A stretch of 64,000 nucleotides of DNA. Source: Candidatus Kouleothrix ribensis (lineage in GTDB: Bacteria; Chloroflexota; Chloroflexia; Chloroflexales; Roseiflexaceae). Under the pieces are notes generated by a model, which was not told the DNA's origin, did not search any database, and saw nothing but the letters and a program-made list of their open reading frames with translations. The position numbers and the translations under genes are program-made. The stretch's first letter is position 1; every line of letters starts with the position of its first letter. Shown piece by piece: positions 40,767 through 49,837 of the stretch. The stretch covers positions 3,658,001 through 3,722,000 of the forward strand of contig JADKGW010000001.1 of the NCBI GenBank assembly GCA_016722075.1. Direction: 5' to 3'.

Positions 40767-41612
40767 ATGCGACGAATCATGCTTCTGCTGATTGCCCAGG
40801 CGGCTGCGCTGGGGTTATGTAGCCGGCCTGTCCCGATGGCGGCGCGCCCCGCGCAGCCGGCCGTGCGCACGGCCGCGCCCTGCCAGCAGGGGCCGGCCAA
40901 CGCGCCCACCGCAGCACGCAGCAACCTCGAGCAGTCGGCCGCCGATTGGGGCGTGTACTGCGAGGGCGCGCCAACCTGGCGCCTGGAAGATGTGCCGCGA
41001 TCGGCGCCTGGCGATACTGCCCTGCGCTGTGCGCTGACCGGCGGGCAGCCCTACGCCAACATCCACTGCTACCGCAACCTGCTGCCGGCAGCGGCCGCGC
41101 GCCTCACGCTCCGCATGACCTTCGAGTACAGCCCGACCAGCACCTTCAATAACCAGGGCGGCGATTCGGCCGTGCAGGCGCTGGAGTTCTCGCTCAGCAC
41201 CTGGCAGGGCGGGCGGCGCAACGAGTGGGCACTGCAATGGCGCAATGTCGGCGCGCAGGCGCCTGGCTGGCGCTACTGGAACCCGCCCGCCACGCCCGAC
41301 CCGTGGGTCAACCTTGGTATTACCGACACAGCCACCCTGCAGCCGGCCGGCCGGGTGGCACACACCCTCGTGCTCGAAGGCGAGATCGTGGCCGGGTACA
41401 CGCACTACCTGCGCTTCGAGCTCGACGGGTATACCCAGCGCCTTACGCACGTGGCCTCGGCCGCGCTCGAAAACGACCACGCCGACGGCCTGGCTGTGGC
41501 GGTGCAGCTCGACGGCAATGCGGCGGCAACGCCCTACGCGCTAACCATCGATCAGGTCGAGCTGACGACCAGCCCGCTGTTCTATGGGTTCATGCCGGTG
41601 GCGGGGAAGTAG
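40767..41612 (+). CDS. Hypothetical secreted protein, probable concanavalin-like fold
   Basis: A 281-residue protein with an N-terminal export signal (MLLLIAQAAALGLC). The LGLC there is a poor lipobox, so a type I signal is likelier. The mature part is rich in beta strands (LRMTFEYSP, VQALEFSLSTW, NEWALQWRN, YLRFELDGY, PYALTIDQVELT), which suggests a LamG/concanavalin-like sandwich. I recognise no specific family. The chain ends FYGFMPVAGK, loosely like the YxP tails of neighbouring secreted proteins. It starts 15 nt after the preceding gene and is probably in the same operon. Confidence 0.6.
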   Translation: MRRIMLLLIAQAAALGLCSRPVPMAARPAQPAVRTAAPCQQGPANAPTAARSNLEQSAADWGVYCEGAPTWRLEDVPRSAPGDTALRCALTGGQPYANIHCYRNLLPAAAARLTLRMTFEYSPTSTFNNQGGDSAVQALEFSLSTWQGGRRNEWALQWRNVGAQAPGWRYWNPPATPDPWVNLGITDTATLQPAGRVAHTLVLEGEIVAGYTHYLRFELDGYTQRLTHVASAALENDHADGLAVAVQLDGNAAATPYALTIDQVELTTSPLFYGFMPVAGK

Positions 41613-41662
41613 CGGCGGCTGTAATCGGTGGACACCACCCAAACTGACAGGAGCTGCCATCC

Positions 41663-44227
41663 ATGCGTTATTCAGCGACACGTATGCTTTGCCTGGTTCT
41701 GCTGGCAGCGGCTTACGCGCGCGCGCCCGGCAGCAGCGCGGCCGGCTGCACCAGCATCTACGCCGGCGCGCAGGGCTGGGCGATCGAACTGTGCCCCACC
41801 GACCCGAATGTGCCTGAGCGCATGCAGGTGCTGCTCGACGGCGTGGCGCGCGGCCCGGCCGCCTTCGTTCAAGTGCGCCACGCCGCCCAATCGGGCGGCA
41901 GCCCGGTCGTGGCGGTGATCTATGCCTCGGGCTACCTGCGCCTGAAGCAGAATGCCGACCCGCAGCCGGCGATCCCGTTCGGCAGCTCGTTCGTGCTGGG
42001 GCCGGCCTATTGGGATGCTGCCGGAACCTACCATCATAACCCTGTGCTGACCCGGCTGGCGATCGATAGCGCCTGGCTGCCAGACGGCCGGCTGCGTATG
42101 CAGGCCGAGGGCCGCAACGGCGCCTTCGCGCTCACCTACCAGCTCGATCTGCCGCCGCCGCGCGACCGCCAGACGCGCCTGCATGTGACGCAGATCTACA
42201 CCGCCACTGCGCCGGTGGCGATCGACCCGGCGCGCCGCGCCGCCCACGAGGGCTTCAAGCTGGCGCAGGTGTCGTCGATGTTTATCGGCCAGGGCGGGGG
42301 CTGCGCTGGCGGCCACGCCGACTGCCACGACAGCAACGCCGCGCGCTATATTGGCGCCGACCTGGCGCGCCACGAAGCCCTATTTCCTGGCCTGGCCCAG
42401 CCCGGCTTCGTGTTCGCGGCGCCACAGCCGCTCGGCAACAACTGGCTGGATGCACTGCACTTCGATGATGCCGGCTGGCAGGGCAACACGCCGAATGTGC
42501 GGATCGCGCTCGACCAGCTGCCCACCGACCGGACGATCACGCCCCAGGGCTACCTGGCCGCCACCAGCAACCCAGACGACGATAATGTTGGCCTGTGGCT
42601 GCACGACGATGGCCCGGCCGCGCAGGGCTGGCAGGCCGGCGATAGCGCCCAGATCGGCTACTGGCTGCTGGCCCAAGACAACCCGCCCGACCCGCTAAGC
42701 GAGCTGGGGCTGCGCAGCGGCACAACCTTTCTGAACTTTGAGGGCGCGGCAAACTGCTTCCCACTGGCGGCCCCCGGCGCCCTGGCCCAGATGGCGCCGA
42801 TCGCCGGCTACAGCGACACCGCGCGCCAGCTCAGCTACGACCTGGCGCATGGCGACTGGGCGCAGATCCGCTGCAACTTCGACCCGCCGCTCGATCTAGC
42901 GGCCGACGATCATGTGCGGATCGAGTGGCGCGGCGACCCGGCGACGGCTAACTCACTCCAGCTTGGCCTGGTCAACCCGGCCGGCAGTGGCGAGCGGATC
43001 TTCGCGCGCGGCTACCATCATGTAACCCAGCATGGCTGGTGGGGCCAGCTGACGGTGCCATTCCGCTTTCTGGCGCCCTGGACGCCTGGAACCAGCTTCG
43101 ACCCGGCCCGTGTCAGCGCGCTGTTTGTGTCGGTGGTGCGCGACGGCGATGATACCGGCGGCGCCGGCCGCCTGGCGATCGACAACATGGGCGCCTTTGA
43201 TGTGTCGAGGATGGCCGTGCCGGCTGTATTCGAGCTGGCGCCGGCGAACCGCCGCGCCGCGCAGGCCGCCGCAGGCTGGCTGGCCACCCGCCAGCAGCCC
43301 AACGGCCTGCTCAAATCGTGGGAGGGCGACACGCGCTGCCTGGCCTACACCTACGACCAGGCGTTGGCGCTGATCGTGTTTGCCCGCGAGCGCATGTGGG
43401 CCAACGCCGACGCGCTGGCCGCCGCGCTGGCCGCCAACCAGAACCCCGACGGCTCCTGGTACCAATCGCGCGACTGCGCCACGCTTGCGCCGGTCGGCAA
43501 CCCGCCGAACACATGGCATGGCGACATCGCCTGGGCCGACTACGCGCTCAGCCGCTACCTCCAATTGCGCGGGCCGCGCCCCGGCATCGCCGCCGCGCGC
43601 GATCGGGGGGCTACCTGGCTGGCCGCGCAGATCAGCCCGGCCGACGGCTGCCTGCTGATCGATCACACCGAGGCTACGCTCGACGCCTGGTGGGCCTTCT
43701 GGGCGGCTGGGCGCAACGCGGCGGCTGCAGCCATCCAGCACTGCCTGCTAACCGTCTACTGGGATGACGCGCTGGGGCGCTTCAAAGGCGGCAAAAACGC
43801 GTGGCAGCCGTACCTCGACAACCAAACCTGGGGCGCGGCCTTCCTCAAGGCGATCGGCGCGCGTGATCAGGCGCTGCGAGCGCTTAGCTACGCCCACACG
43901 CTATTGCTAGCCCCGGCGCAGGGCGGCCAGCTATTCGGCCTCGACGGCCAGGCCGGCCCGTGGGGGGTGTGGAATGAAGGAACCGGGCAATACATCGCTG
44001 CCGGCGGCGCCGGCACATCCGAGCTACTGGCCCAGCTGCTGGCCCAACAGCGCGCCGATGGCGCTATGCCCGCCGCGCCCGACGACTTTGCCGGCGGCGG
44101 GGTGTGGCTCACGCGCTGGTATGGTGTCGCGCCAACAGCATGGCTCTACAATGCGCTAAACTGCGGCGCCCACGATCCGGGCGACGCACGGGCCTGCTTC
44201 AGCGCCTGGCTGCCAACTGCTACTTGA
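41663..44227 (+). CDS. Large secreted protein with a six-hairpin glycosidase-like C-terminal domain
   Basis: An 854-residue exported protein (signal peptide near LVLLAAAYA). The N-terminal ~350 residues are beta-rich and unrecognised. A jelly-roll domain (about 370-515, ending RLAIDNMGAFDVSRM) is a divergent relative of the CBM11-like modules next door. The C-terminal ~330 residues look like an (alpha/alpha)6 barrel: AAGWLATRQQPNGLLKSWEGD, YDQALALIVFAR, NPDGSWYQS, DIAWADYALSRYL, TEATLDAWWAFWAAG, LDNQTWGAAFLKAIG. Such barrels occur in glycoside hydrolases, lyases and epimerases; no specificity can be given. AGGAG at 41649-41653. It is the last gene of the cluster. Confidence 0.68.
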   Translation: MRYSATRMLCLVLLAAAYARAPGSSAAGCTSIYAGAQGWAIELCPTDPNVPERMQVLLDGVARGPAAFVQVRHAAQSGGSPVVAVIYASGYLRLKQNADPQPAIPFGSSFVLGPAYWDAAGTYHHNPVLTRLAIDSAWLPDGRLRMQAEGRNGAFALTYQLDLPPPRDRQTRLHVTQIYTATAPVAIDPARRAAHEGFKLAQVSSMFIGQGGGCAGGHADCHDSNAARYIGADLARHEALFPGLAQPGFVFAAPQPLGNNWLDALHFDDAGWQGNTPNVRIALDQLPTDRTITPQGYLAATSNPDDDNVGLWLHDDGPAAQGWQAGDSAQIGYWLLAQDNPPDPLSELGLRSGTTFLNFEGAANCFPLAAPGALAQMAPIAGYSDTARQLSYDLAHGDWAQIRCNFDPPLDLAADDHVRIEWRGDPATANSLQLGLVNPAGSGERIFARGYHHVTQHGWWGQLTVPFRFLAPWTPGTSFDPARVSALFVSVVRDGDDTGGAGRLAIDNMGAFDVSRMAVPAVFELAPANRRAAQAAAGWLATRQQPNGLLKSWEGDTRCLAYTYDQALALIVFARERMWANADALAAALAANQNPDGSWYQSRDCATLAPVGNPPNTWHGDIAWADYALSRYLQLRGPRPGIAAARDRGATWLAAQISPADGCLLIDHTEATLDAWWAFWAAGRNAAAAAIQHCLLTVYWDDALGRFKGGKNAWQPYLDNQTWGAAFLKAIGARDQALRALSYAHTLLLAPAQGGQLFGLDGQAGPWGVWNEGTGQYIAAGGAGTSELLAQLLAQQRADGAMPAAPDDFAGGGVWLTRWYGVAPTAWLYNALNCGAHDPGDARACFSAWLPTAT

Positions 44228-44252
44228 CAATCCTACGTAACTCGATTATCAT
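44224..44252 (+). promoter_or_regulatory. Sigma-70 promoter of the methionine operon
   Basis: TTGACA (44224-44229), a 17-nt spacer, and TATCAT (44247-44252). The expected transcription start near 44259 lies ~19 nt before the SAM-I aptamer. The -35 box overlaps the stop codon of the preceding gene. Confidence 0.8.
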
Positions 44253-44277
44253 CTGCCGTAACAAATGAATAGCTCAG

Positions 44278-44454
<177 letters not shown>

Positions 44455-44468
44455 GCATACGCAGATGT

Positions 44469-44503
44469 ACGCCCCTTCCATGGATCTTGGAAGGGCGTTT
44501 TTT
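44469..44503 (+). terminator. Riboswitch-controlled intrinsic terminator
   Basis: Left arm 44469-44480 and right arm 44488-44498 pair with one bulged C around a 7-nt loop, followed by six T residues (44498-44503). It starts 15 nt after the SAM-I aptamer, which fits transcription-termination control of metY-metX. Confidence 0.88.
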
Positions 44504-44698
44504 GTCTCACGGCAGCACACGCCCTCATCGCCAACGCGCAGATGTGGGCGTTATTTTTTTGCCATACGGCCGCTTCCCGGCAAGTGCGCAGTGCCAGCGC
44601 GCGGCACTACACACCTGCCGGCCAGGCAGGCCGCCCGATCAGATTGCATAGACGACGCATCCTCAACGGATCGCAGGCACGTAAGGAGGGCACATTCC

Positions 44699-45989
44699 AT
44701 GGCCGACGATATCACATTCACCGGGATCGAGACGCTTGCACTGCATGGTGGCCAGCAGGCCGACCCAACCACCGGCGCACGCGCCGTGCCGATCTACCAG
44801 ACCACCTCGTACCAGTTCAAAGATACCGACCACGCCGCGCGGCTGTTTGGCCTGCAAGAGTTCGGCAATATCTACACCCGAATCATGAACCCGACCCAGG
44901 ACGTACTCGAGCAGCGCATCGCCGCGCTCGAAGGCGGCGTGGGCGCGCTGGCGCTGGCCTCGGGCCAGGCCGCCGAGACATTCTCGATCCTCAATATTGC
45001 CGGCGCAGGCGATAACATCGTCTCGGCCTCGGATCTGTACGGCGGCACGTATAACCTGTTCCGCCACACATTGCCCAAGCTGGGCATTACCACCCGCTTC
45101 GTCGACGCACGCGACTACGACGGCTTCCGCAACGCGATCGACAGCCACACCAAGGCATTCTTCCTCGAGTTCATCGGCAACCCCTAGGCTCGATGTGCTC
45201 GATCTCGAAACGATCGCCGCCATCGCCCACGAGCATGGCGTGCCGGTGATCGTCGACGCAACCACCGCTACGCCATACCTGTCGCGCCCGTTCGAGTGGG
45301 GCGCCGACATCGTCGTCCACTCGGCCACCAAGTACATCGGCGGGCACGGCACCAGCATCGGCGGCCTGCTGGTCGATAGCGGCAAGTTCGACTGGGCCGC
45401 CAGCGGGCGCTTCCCCGGCCTGACCGAGCCCGACGAGTCGTACCACGGCCTGGTGTACACCCAGGCGCTCGGCCCACTGGCCTACATCATCAAGGCGCGT
45501 GTGCAGCTGCTGCGCGACATCGGCGCGGCGATCAGCCCGTTCAACGCGTTCCTGCTGCTGCAGGGGCTCGAAACCTTGCCGCTGCGCATGGAGCGCCATA
45601 GCCAGAATGCGCTGGCGGTGGCCACGTACCTGCAAGAGCACGCCAAGGTCGCGTGGGTCAACTACCCTGGCCTGCCGAACCACCCGACCTACGCGCTGGC
45701 CAAGAAGTACCTGCCCAAGGGCCAGAGCGGCATCCTGGGCTTCGGCATCAAGGGCGGGCGCGCGGCCGGCGCACAGTTTATCAACAGCCTGAAGTTGTTC
45801 TCGCACCTGGCCAATATCGGCGACGCCAAGAGCCTGGCCATCCACCCGGCCACCACTACGCACAGCCAGCTGAGCCCCGAGGAGCAGCAGCTGACCGGTG
45901 TGACCGATGACTACGTGCGCCTGTCGGTCGGCATCGAGACGATCAGCGACATCATCGCCGATCTCGAGCAGGCGCTGGCAAAGGTGTAG
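44699..45989 (+). pseudogene. metY: O-acetylhomoserine sulfhydrylase metY, +1 frameshift at CCC-TAG
   Basis: This PLP enzyme makes homocysteine from O-acetylhomoserine and sulfide. The first frame (44699-45187) begins MADDITFTGIETLALHGGQQ and ends IGNP-stop; the rest continues one base further on as RLDVLDLETIAAIAHEHG to LEQALAKV (stop 45989). The PLP lysine is in VHSATKYIGGHG. Joined, the product is ~429 residues, normal for MetY. The break lies at four C residues (45181-45184) directly before TAG; deleting one C restores the family sequence GNPRLD. It may be a sequencing error, a recent mutation or +1 recoding. AAGGAGG at 44683-44689; SAM-I riboswitch upstream. Confidence 0.85.
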
Positions 45990-46007
45990 ACGACACATCA
46001 GGTAAGG

Positions 46008-46152
46008 GCGAAGCATCGCCCTGGAGGTGGGCTGGAGCCACCCTGTGCAAGCACGAAGCATCGCCCTCGATGCCGGCCCAAGCGCGTGCCGGCGATGCTT
46101 CGTCTTTACGGAGTGGAGCGGGTCGCTAGGCCTCACCAGCGATGCTTCGCGC
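46008..46152. repeat. Four copies of GAAGCATCGC between metY and metX
   Basis: The 11-mer GAAGCATCGCC occurs at about 46010 and 46055 and inverted at 46091-46101 and about 46140-46149. The second and third copies form a 13-bp stem (46053-46065 with 46091-46103). Alternative pairings 1:3, 1:4 and 2:4 exclude one another. A smaller hairpin (GGTGG/CCACC) sits near 46026-46043. A terminator or attenuator between the two genes is possible. Confidence 0.55.
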
Positions 46153-46172
46153 TTTCAGGGGGAGTCGGCACT

Positions 46173-47309
46173 ATGATCGCTATGACACGCGAGCCACATA
46201 CCGAGGGCGTCGGCCTGGTCGAACGGCACACACTGACGTGGCTCGAGCCGCTAACGCTCGACAGTGGGGCCAGCCTGGGGCCGCTAACACTGGCCTACGA
46301 GACGTATGGCCGGCTCAACGCGGCGCGCGACAACGCCATCCTGCTGCTGCACGCGCTCTCGGGCGACGCGCACGCGGCGGGCTGGCATGCCGGCGACAAC
46401 AAGCCAGGCTGGTGGGATGCGATGGTTGGCCCAGGCCGGCCATTCGATACCAACCGCTACTTCGTGATCTGCTCGAATGTGATCGGCGGTTGCCAGGGCA
46501 GCACTGGCCCCAGCAGCATCGACATGGCGACCGGCCGGCCCTACGGTACACGCTTCCCGGTGCTCACGATCGGCGACATGGTGCGCGCGCAGGTGCGGCT
46601 GCTCGATCGGCTGGGCGTCGAGCGGCTGCACGCCGTTGCCGGCGGCTCGATGGGCGGCTTCCAGGCGCTCGAATGGGCCACAGCCTATCCCGAACGCGTC
46701 CATGGCGTGGTGCTGCTGGCCACCAGCGCACGCTCGTCGCCGCAGACGGTGGCGTGGAATGCGATCGGGCGGCGCGCGATCGTAAGCGACCCGCGCTGGC
46801 GCGGCGGCGACTACTACAGCGGCGAGCCGCCGGTCGATGGGCTGGCCGTCGCGCGCATGATCGGCCATATCACCTACCTGAGCGAGCCATCGCTCGAGCG
46901 TAAGTTCGGCCGCGCATTCCAGGTGAGCGGTGGCCCGGCCTTCACACTCGAGCGCGAGTTCGCGATCGAGAGCTACCTCGACCATCAGGGCGCGATCTTC
47001 AACGCGCGCTTCGACGCAAACTCGTACCTATATATCACCAAGGCTATGGACTACTGGGATCTGCCGGCGCGCTATGGTACGCTCGAGGCTGCGCTGGCGC
47101 GTAGCCAGGCGGCGTTCATGCTGCTCTCGTTCACCAGCGACTGGCTGTACCCGCCGGGCGAGTCGCAGCTGATCGCCGACACGCTCGTACGGCTCGGCCG
47201 CAGGCCAACCTATGTGAACCTCGAGTCGGGTGCCGGCCACGACGCGTTCCTGGTCGATTACCAGCCGCAAGGGCCGATCATCACCGATTTCCTCGATTCG
47301 TTGCGCTAA
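46173..47309 (+). CDS. metX: Homoserine O-acetyltransferase
   Basis: A 378-residue alpha/beta-hydrolase-fold enzyme that acetylates homoserine with acetyl-CoA, the step before MetY. Visible: LAYETYGRLNAARDNAILLLHALSGDAH, VICSNVIGGCQGSTGP, the nucleophile Ser in AGGSMGGFQALEW, and the catalytic His in ESGAGHDAFL, with the Asp expected in FTSDWLYPP. Whether acetyl- or succinyl-CoA is used cannot be settled, but pairing with metY favours acetyl. GGGGGAG at 46158-46164 sets ATG 46173; ATG 46182 is possible. It is downstream of metY and behind the same SAM-I riboswitch, with a repeat-rich 183-base gap. Confidence 0.94.
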   Translation: MIAMTREPHTEGVGLVERHTLTWLEPLTLDSGASLGPLTLAYETYGRLNAARDNAILLLHALSGDAHAAGWHAGDNKPGWWDAMVGPGRPFDTNRYFVICSNVIGGCQGSTGPSSIDMATGRPYGTRFPVLTIGDMVRAQVRLLDRLGVERLHAVAGGSMGGFQALEWATAYPERVHGVVLLATSARSSPQTVAWNAIGRRAIVSDPRWRGGDYYSGEPPVDGLAVARMIGHITYLSEPSLERKFGRAFQVSGGPAFTLEREFAIESYLDHQGAIFNARFDANSYLYITKAMDYWDLPARYGTLEAALARSQAAFMLLSFTSDWLYPPGESQLIADTLVRLGRRPTYVNLESGAGHDAFLVDYQPQGPIITDFLDSLR

Positions 47310-47378
47310 CCCAACCGCGCTACCACAGGCCGCCTGCACGCATCGGCCCAGCGCGGGGGGGCATCTGCGCGCCGCCAC

Positions 47379-48827
47379 TCAGGCCGGCACGCTCTCGAGC
47401 GCCAGCGGCAGCGCGATCGAGAATGTGGTGCCCTGGCCCTCGATGCTATCGGCCCAGATCGTGCCGCCATGTGCCACCACGATCTGGCGCGCAATCGCCA
47501 GGCCCAGCCCGGTGCCGCCGCTGCTGCGCGCGCGCGAGCGATCGGCGCGGTAGAAGCGCTCGAAAATATTCGGCAGCTCGGCGGCCGGGATGCCGGGGCC
47601 GGTGTCGCTCACCGTCAGCACGATGCGATCGGCAGCCGGCAAACGCCCATTGCCAGCCGGCGGCAGACTGCCGCCCGCCGCCCGATCGATCGCGCCAAGT
47701 GTGATCCTGCCGCCCTCGGGGGTGTAGCGCAGCGCGTTCGACACCAGGTTGGCCAGCACCTGGGCCAGGCGCTGCGGGTCGACATCGATCTGCGGCAGGT
47801 TGTCGGGCAGATCGACCTGTAGCGCAATCTGCTGCATGGCCGCCTGGCCGGCAAATGCACTACGCGCGCCCTCAAGCAGATCGTGCGGATCGATCACCTC
47901 GCGGTAGAGCGGCAGCTGTCCAGCATCGGCCAGCGCCAACAGCCGCAGATCTTCGATCAGCCGCTCGAGCAGCGCCGTCTCGCCAAGCAGGCGATCGAGC
48001 TCGGCCGGTGTGGCCGAATACACACCATCCTGCAGGCCTTCGAGCCGCCCTTTGATGATCGTCAGCGGCGTGCGCAGCTCGTGCGCGATGTCGGCGGTCA
48101 TCTGGCGGCGCTGGCGATCGGCGGCGGCAAGCGACTGGGCCATGCCGTTAAATGCCTCGGTCAGCTCGTCGACCTCGCGGATGCGCGCAGGTGCGACGTG
48201 TACATCGAGCTGGCCGGTGGCGAGCTGGCGCGCGGCGGCGGTGAGCCGGCGCAGCGGGCGGCTGATCCGCTGTGCGAACACGACCGCCAGCAGCAGCAGC
48301 GCACCCGCCAGACTCAGCGCCGCCACCAGAAAGCTGCGCGTGATCGTCCAGACGATATCGCGCGTGGTGCGCGGCGCCAATGGCGGAACCACCGGCGGAT
48401 CGGGCAGGTTGCGCATGCCTGCGCGCAGCAGCAGCGTGCCAACCCGCATGCCGTGCGCCTCGATCGGGATGCCGCGCTCGAGCTGGCTAACGCTAACCTC
48501 AAGGCCGAGCGGGAAGTTGCGATCATTGCTGGCCACCACGCGCCCGTTTGTGTCGGCCAGCGCCGAGCCAAACATGCTGTTCGGGCCACCAAACGACAGC
48601 GCGTCGAAACGCTGCTCGATCCCACCCCACGACTCGCCGTTAGCCAGGTAGAAATCGCCCAGCGAGAGCACATAGGCGTGCTGGAACTGCGCCGCATTCT
48701 CGCGCAGCGCCTGCGGCTGCCATTGGCCCGAAAGGCCCAGCCCAATGAAGCCGAGCATCCCGCAGACACTCAGCACGATCACGAGCGCAAAAGCCAGCAG
48801 CATTGTCCAGAACAGGCGTAGCTTCAT
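47379..48827 (-). CDS. Membrane sensor histidine kinase (HAMP, BaeS-like)
   Basis: A 482-residue two-pass kinase. TM1 is about 8-32 (MLLAFALVIVLSVCGMLGFIGL), an extracytoplasmic sensor of ~135 residues follows, then TM2 (FLVAALSLAGALLLLAVVFA) and a HAMP domain (RISRPLRRLTAAARQL). HisKA has MTADIAHELRTPL; HATPase_c has NLVSNALRYTPEGG, DTGPGIP, FERFYRADRSR and GGTGLGLAIARQI. The response regulator gene lies 225 nt upstream on the same strand, and a small membrane protein precedes that; the three are likely a unit. The sensed stress is unknown. Confidence 0.93.
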   Translation of the reverse strand: MKLRLFWTMLLAFALVIVLSVCGMLGFIGLGLSGQWQPQALRENAAQFQHAYVLSLGDFYLANGESWGGIEQRFDALSFGGPNSMFGSALADTNGRVVASNDRNFPLGLEVSVSQLERGIPIEAHGMRVGTLLLRAGMRNLPDPPVVPPLAPRTTRDIVWTITRSFLVAALSLAGALLLLAVVFAQRISRPLRRLTAAARQLATGQLDVHVAPARIREVDELTEAFNGMAQSLAAADRQRRQMTADIAHELRTPLTIIKGRLEGLQDGVYSATPAELDRLLGETALLERLIEDLRLLALADAGQLPLYREVIDPHDLLEGARSAFAGQAAMQQIALQVDLPDNLPQIDVDPQRLAQVLANLVSNALRYTPEGGRITLGAIDRAAGGSLPPAGNGRLPAADRIVLTVSDTGPGIPAAELPNIFERFYRADRSRARSSGGTGLGLAIARQIVVAHGGTIWADSIEGQGTTFSIALPLALESVPA

Positions 48828-49052
48828 AGCAGGTATGAGTTTTGAGTTGAGCAGATACAGCTAGTGGGTCGCTTGTGTTGCGTATGGCCATTCCAGTTAC
48901 AGCTTGCACGTTTGAGCATCAGTACCCTGCAACCTGCCAACCGGCAACAGCTGTCAATGGCGATGAGCGTTGAAGTACCATGCTGCCGCAGGCGAAATGC
49001 ACAGCGTTGCGATGCGGAAAAGCGCAGGTTCGCAAGCCCTAATAGCACCATC

Positions 49053-49766
49053 TCAACTCTTCACTTCTTCGGCGTCTTCCGCAAACTTATACCCCACGCC
49101 ATAGATCGTCAGCACATACCTGGGGTTGCGCGGGTCGGGCTCGATCTTGCGGCGCAGGTTCTTGATATGCGCGTCCACAGTCCGGTCGAAGCCGGCATAG
49201 CTAATATCGTAGGCCAGCTCGAGCAACTGGGTGCGGGTGAACGGCCGGCCCGGCTCGCGCGCCAGGATGGCCAGCAGATCGAACTCGGTGGCAGTCAGCT
49301 CGACCGGCACACCGCCGACTCGTACACTGCGGCGCTGGAGATCGATCTGCAGATCACCGGCGCGCAGAATCGTCTCGGCCTCGCGGTCGCCCTCGGCGCG
49401 GCGCAGCACCGCGCGCACCCGCGCCACTAGCTCGCGCGGGCTGAACGGCTTGGTAATGTAGTCGTCGGCGCCAAGCTCAAGCCCAATCAGCCGGTCGGCC
49501 TCTTCGACGCGCGCGGTGAGCATGATCATCGGCATGGAGCGCGTGGCCGGGTCGCCGCGCAGCGCGCGCGCCACATCGAGGCCATCCATACCCGGCAGCA
49601 TCAAGTCGAGCACCAGCAAGCTTGGGCGCTCGGTGCGCGCCAGGCGCAGCGCGCTGGGGCCATCGCCGGCAGTCAGCACACGAAAGCCGGCGCGATCAAG
49701 GTAATCGCGTGCGATCACCACGATGCCCGGCTCGTCGTCGACAACAAGGATGGTGCGTGTGGCCAT
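49053..49766 (-). CDS. OmpR/PhoB-family response regulator
   Basis: A 237-residue transcription factor. The receiver domain has the acidic pair in VVDDEPG, the phospho-acceptor Asp in LLVLDLMLPGMDG, Thr in MLTAR and Lys in YITKPF. The C-terminal winged helix is of OmpR type: VELTATEFDLLAIL, then FDRTVDAHIKNLRRKIEPDPRNPRYVLTIYGVGYKF split by the recognition helix. ATG 49766 is preferred over a frame 15 codons longer because MATRTILVVDDEPG is a normal N-terminus. The partner kinase is downstream on the same strand. Confidence 0.94.
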   Translation of the reverse strand: MATRTILVVDDEPGIVVIARDYLDRAGFRVLTAGDGPSALRLARTERPSLLVLDLMLPGMDGLDVARALRGDPATRSMPMIMLTARVEEADRLIGLELGADDYITKPFSPRELVARVRAVLRRAEGDREAETILRAGDLQIDLQRRSVRVGGVPVELTATEFDLLAILAREPGRPFTRTQLLELAYDISYAGFDRTVDAHIKNLRRKIEPDPRNPRYVLTIYGVGYKFAEDAEEVKS

Positions 49767-49776
49767 AGTCAGCCTT

Positions 49777-49818
49777 GACAAGATGACAAGATGACAAGAT
49801 GACCTTAGCATCTTGTCA
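49777..49818. repeat. Octamer tandem repeat and hairpin upstream of response regulator
   Basis: GACAAGAT is repeated three times in tandem (from 49777) and the last copy pairs with CATCTTGTCA (49809-49818) in a 10-bp stem with a 7-nt loop. It lies between the small membrane protein gene and the response regulator start, so it may attenuate or mark their shared transcript. Confidence 0.55.
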
Positions 49819-49837
49819 GCTTGTCACCGCCTCAGAT

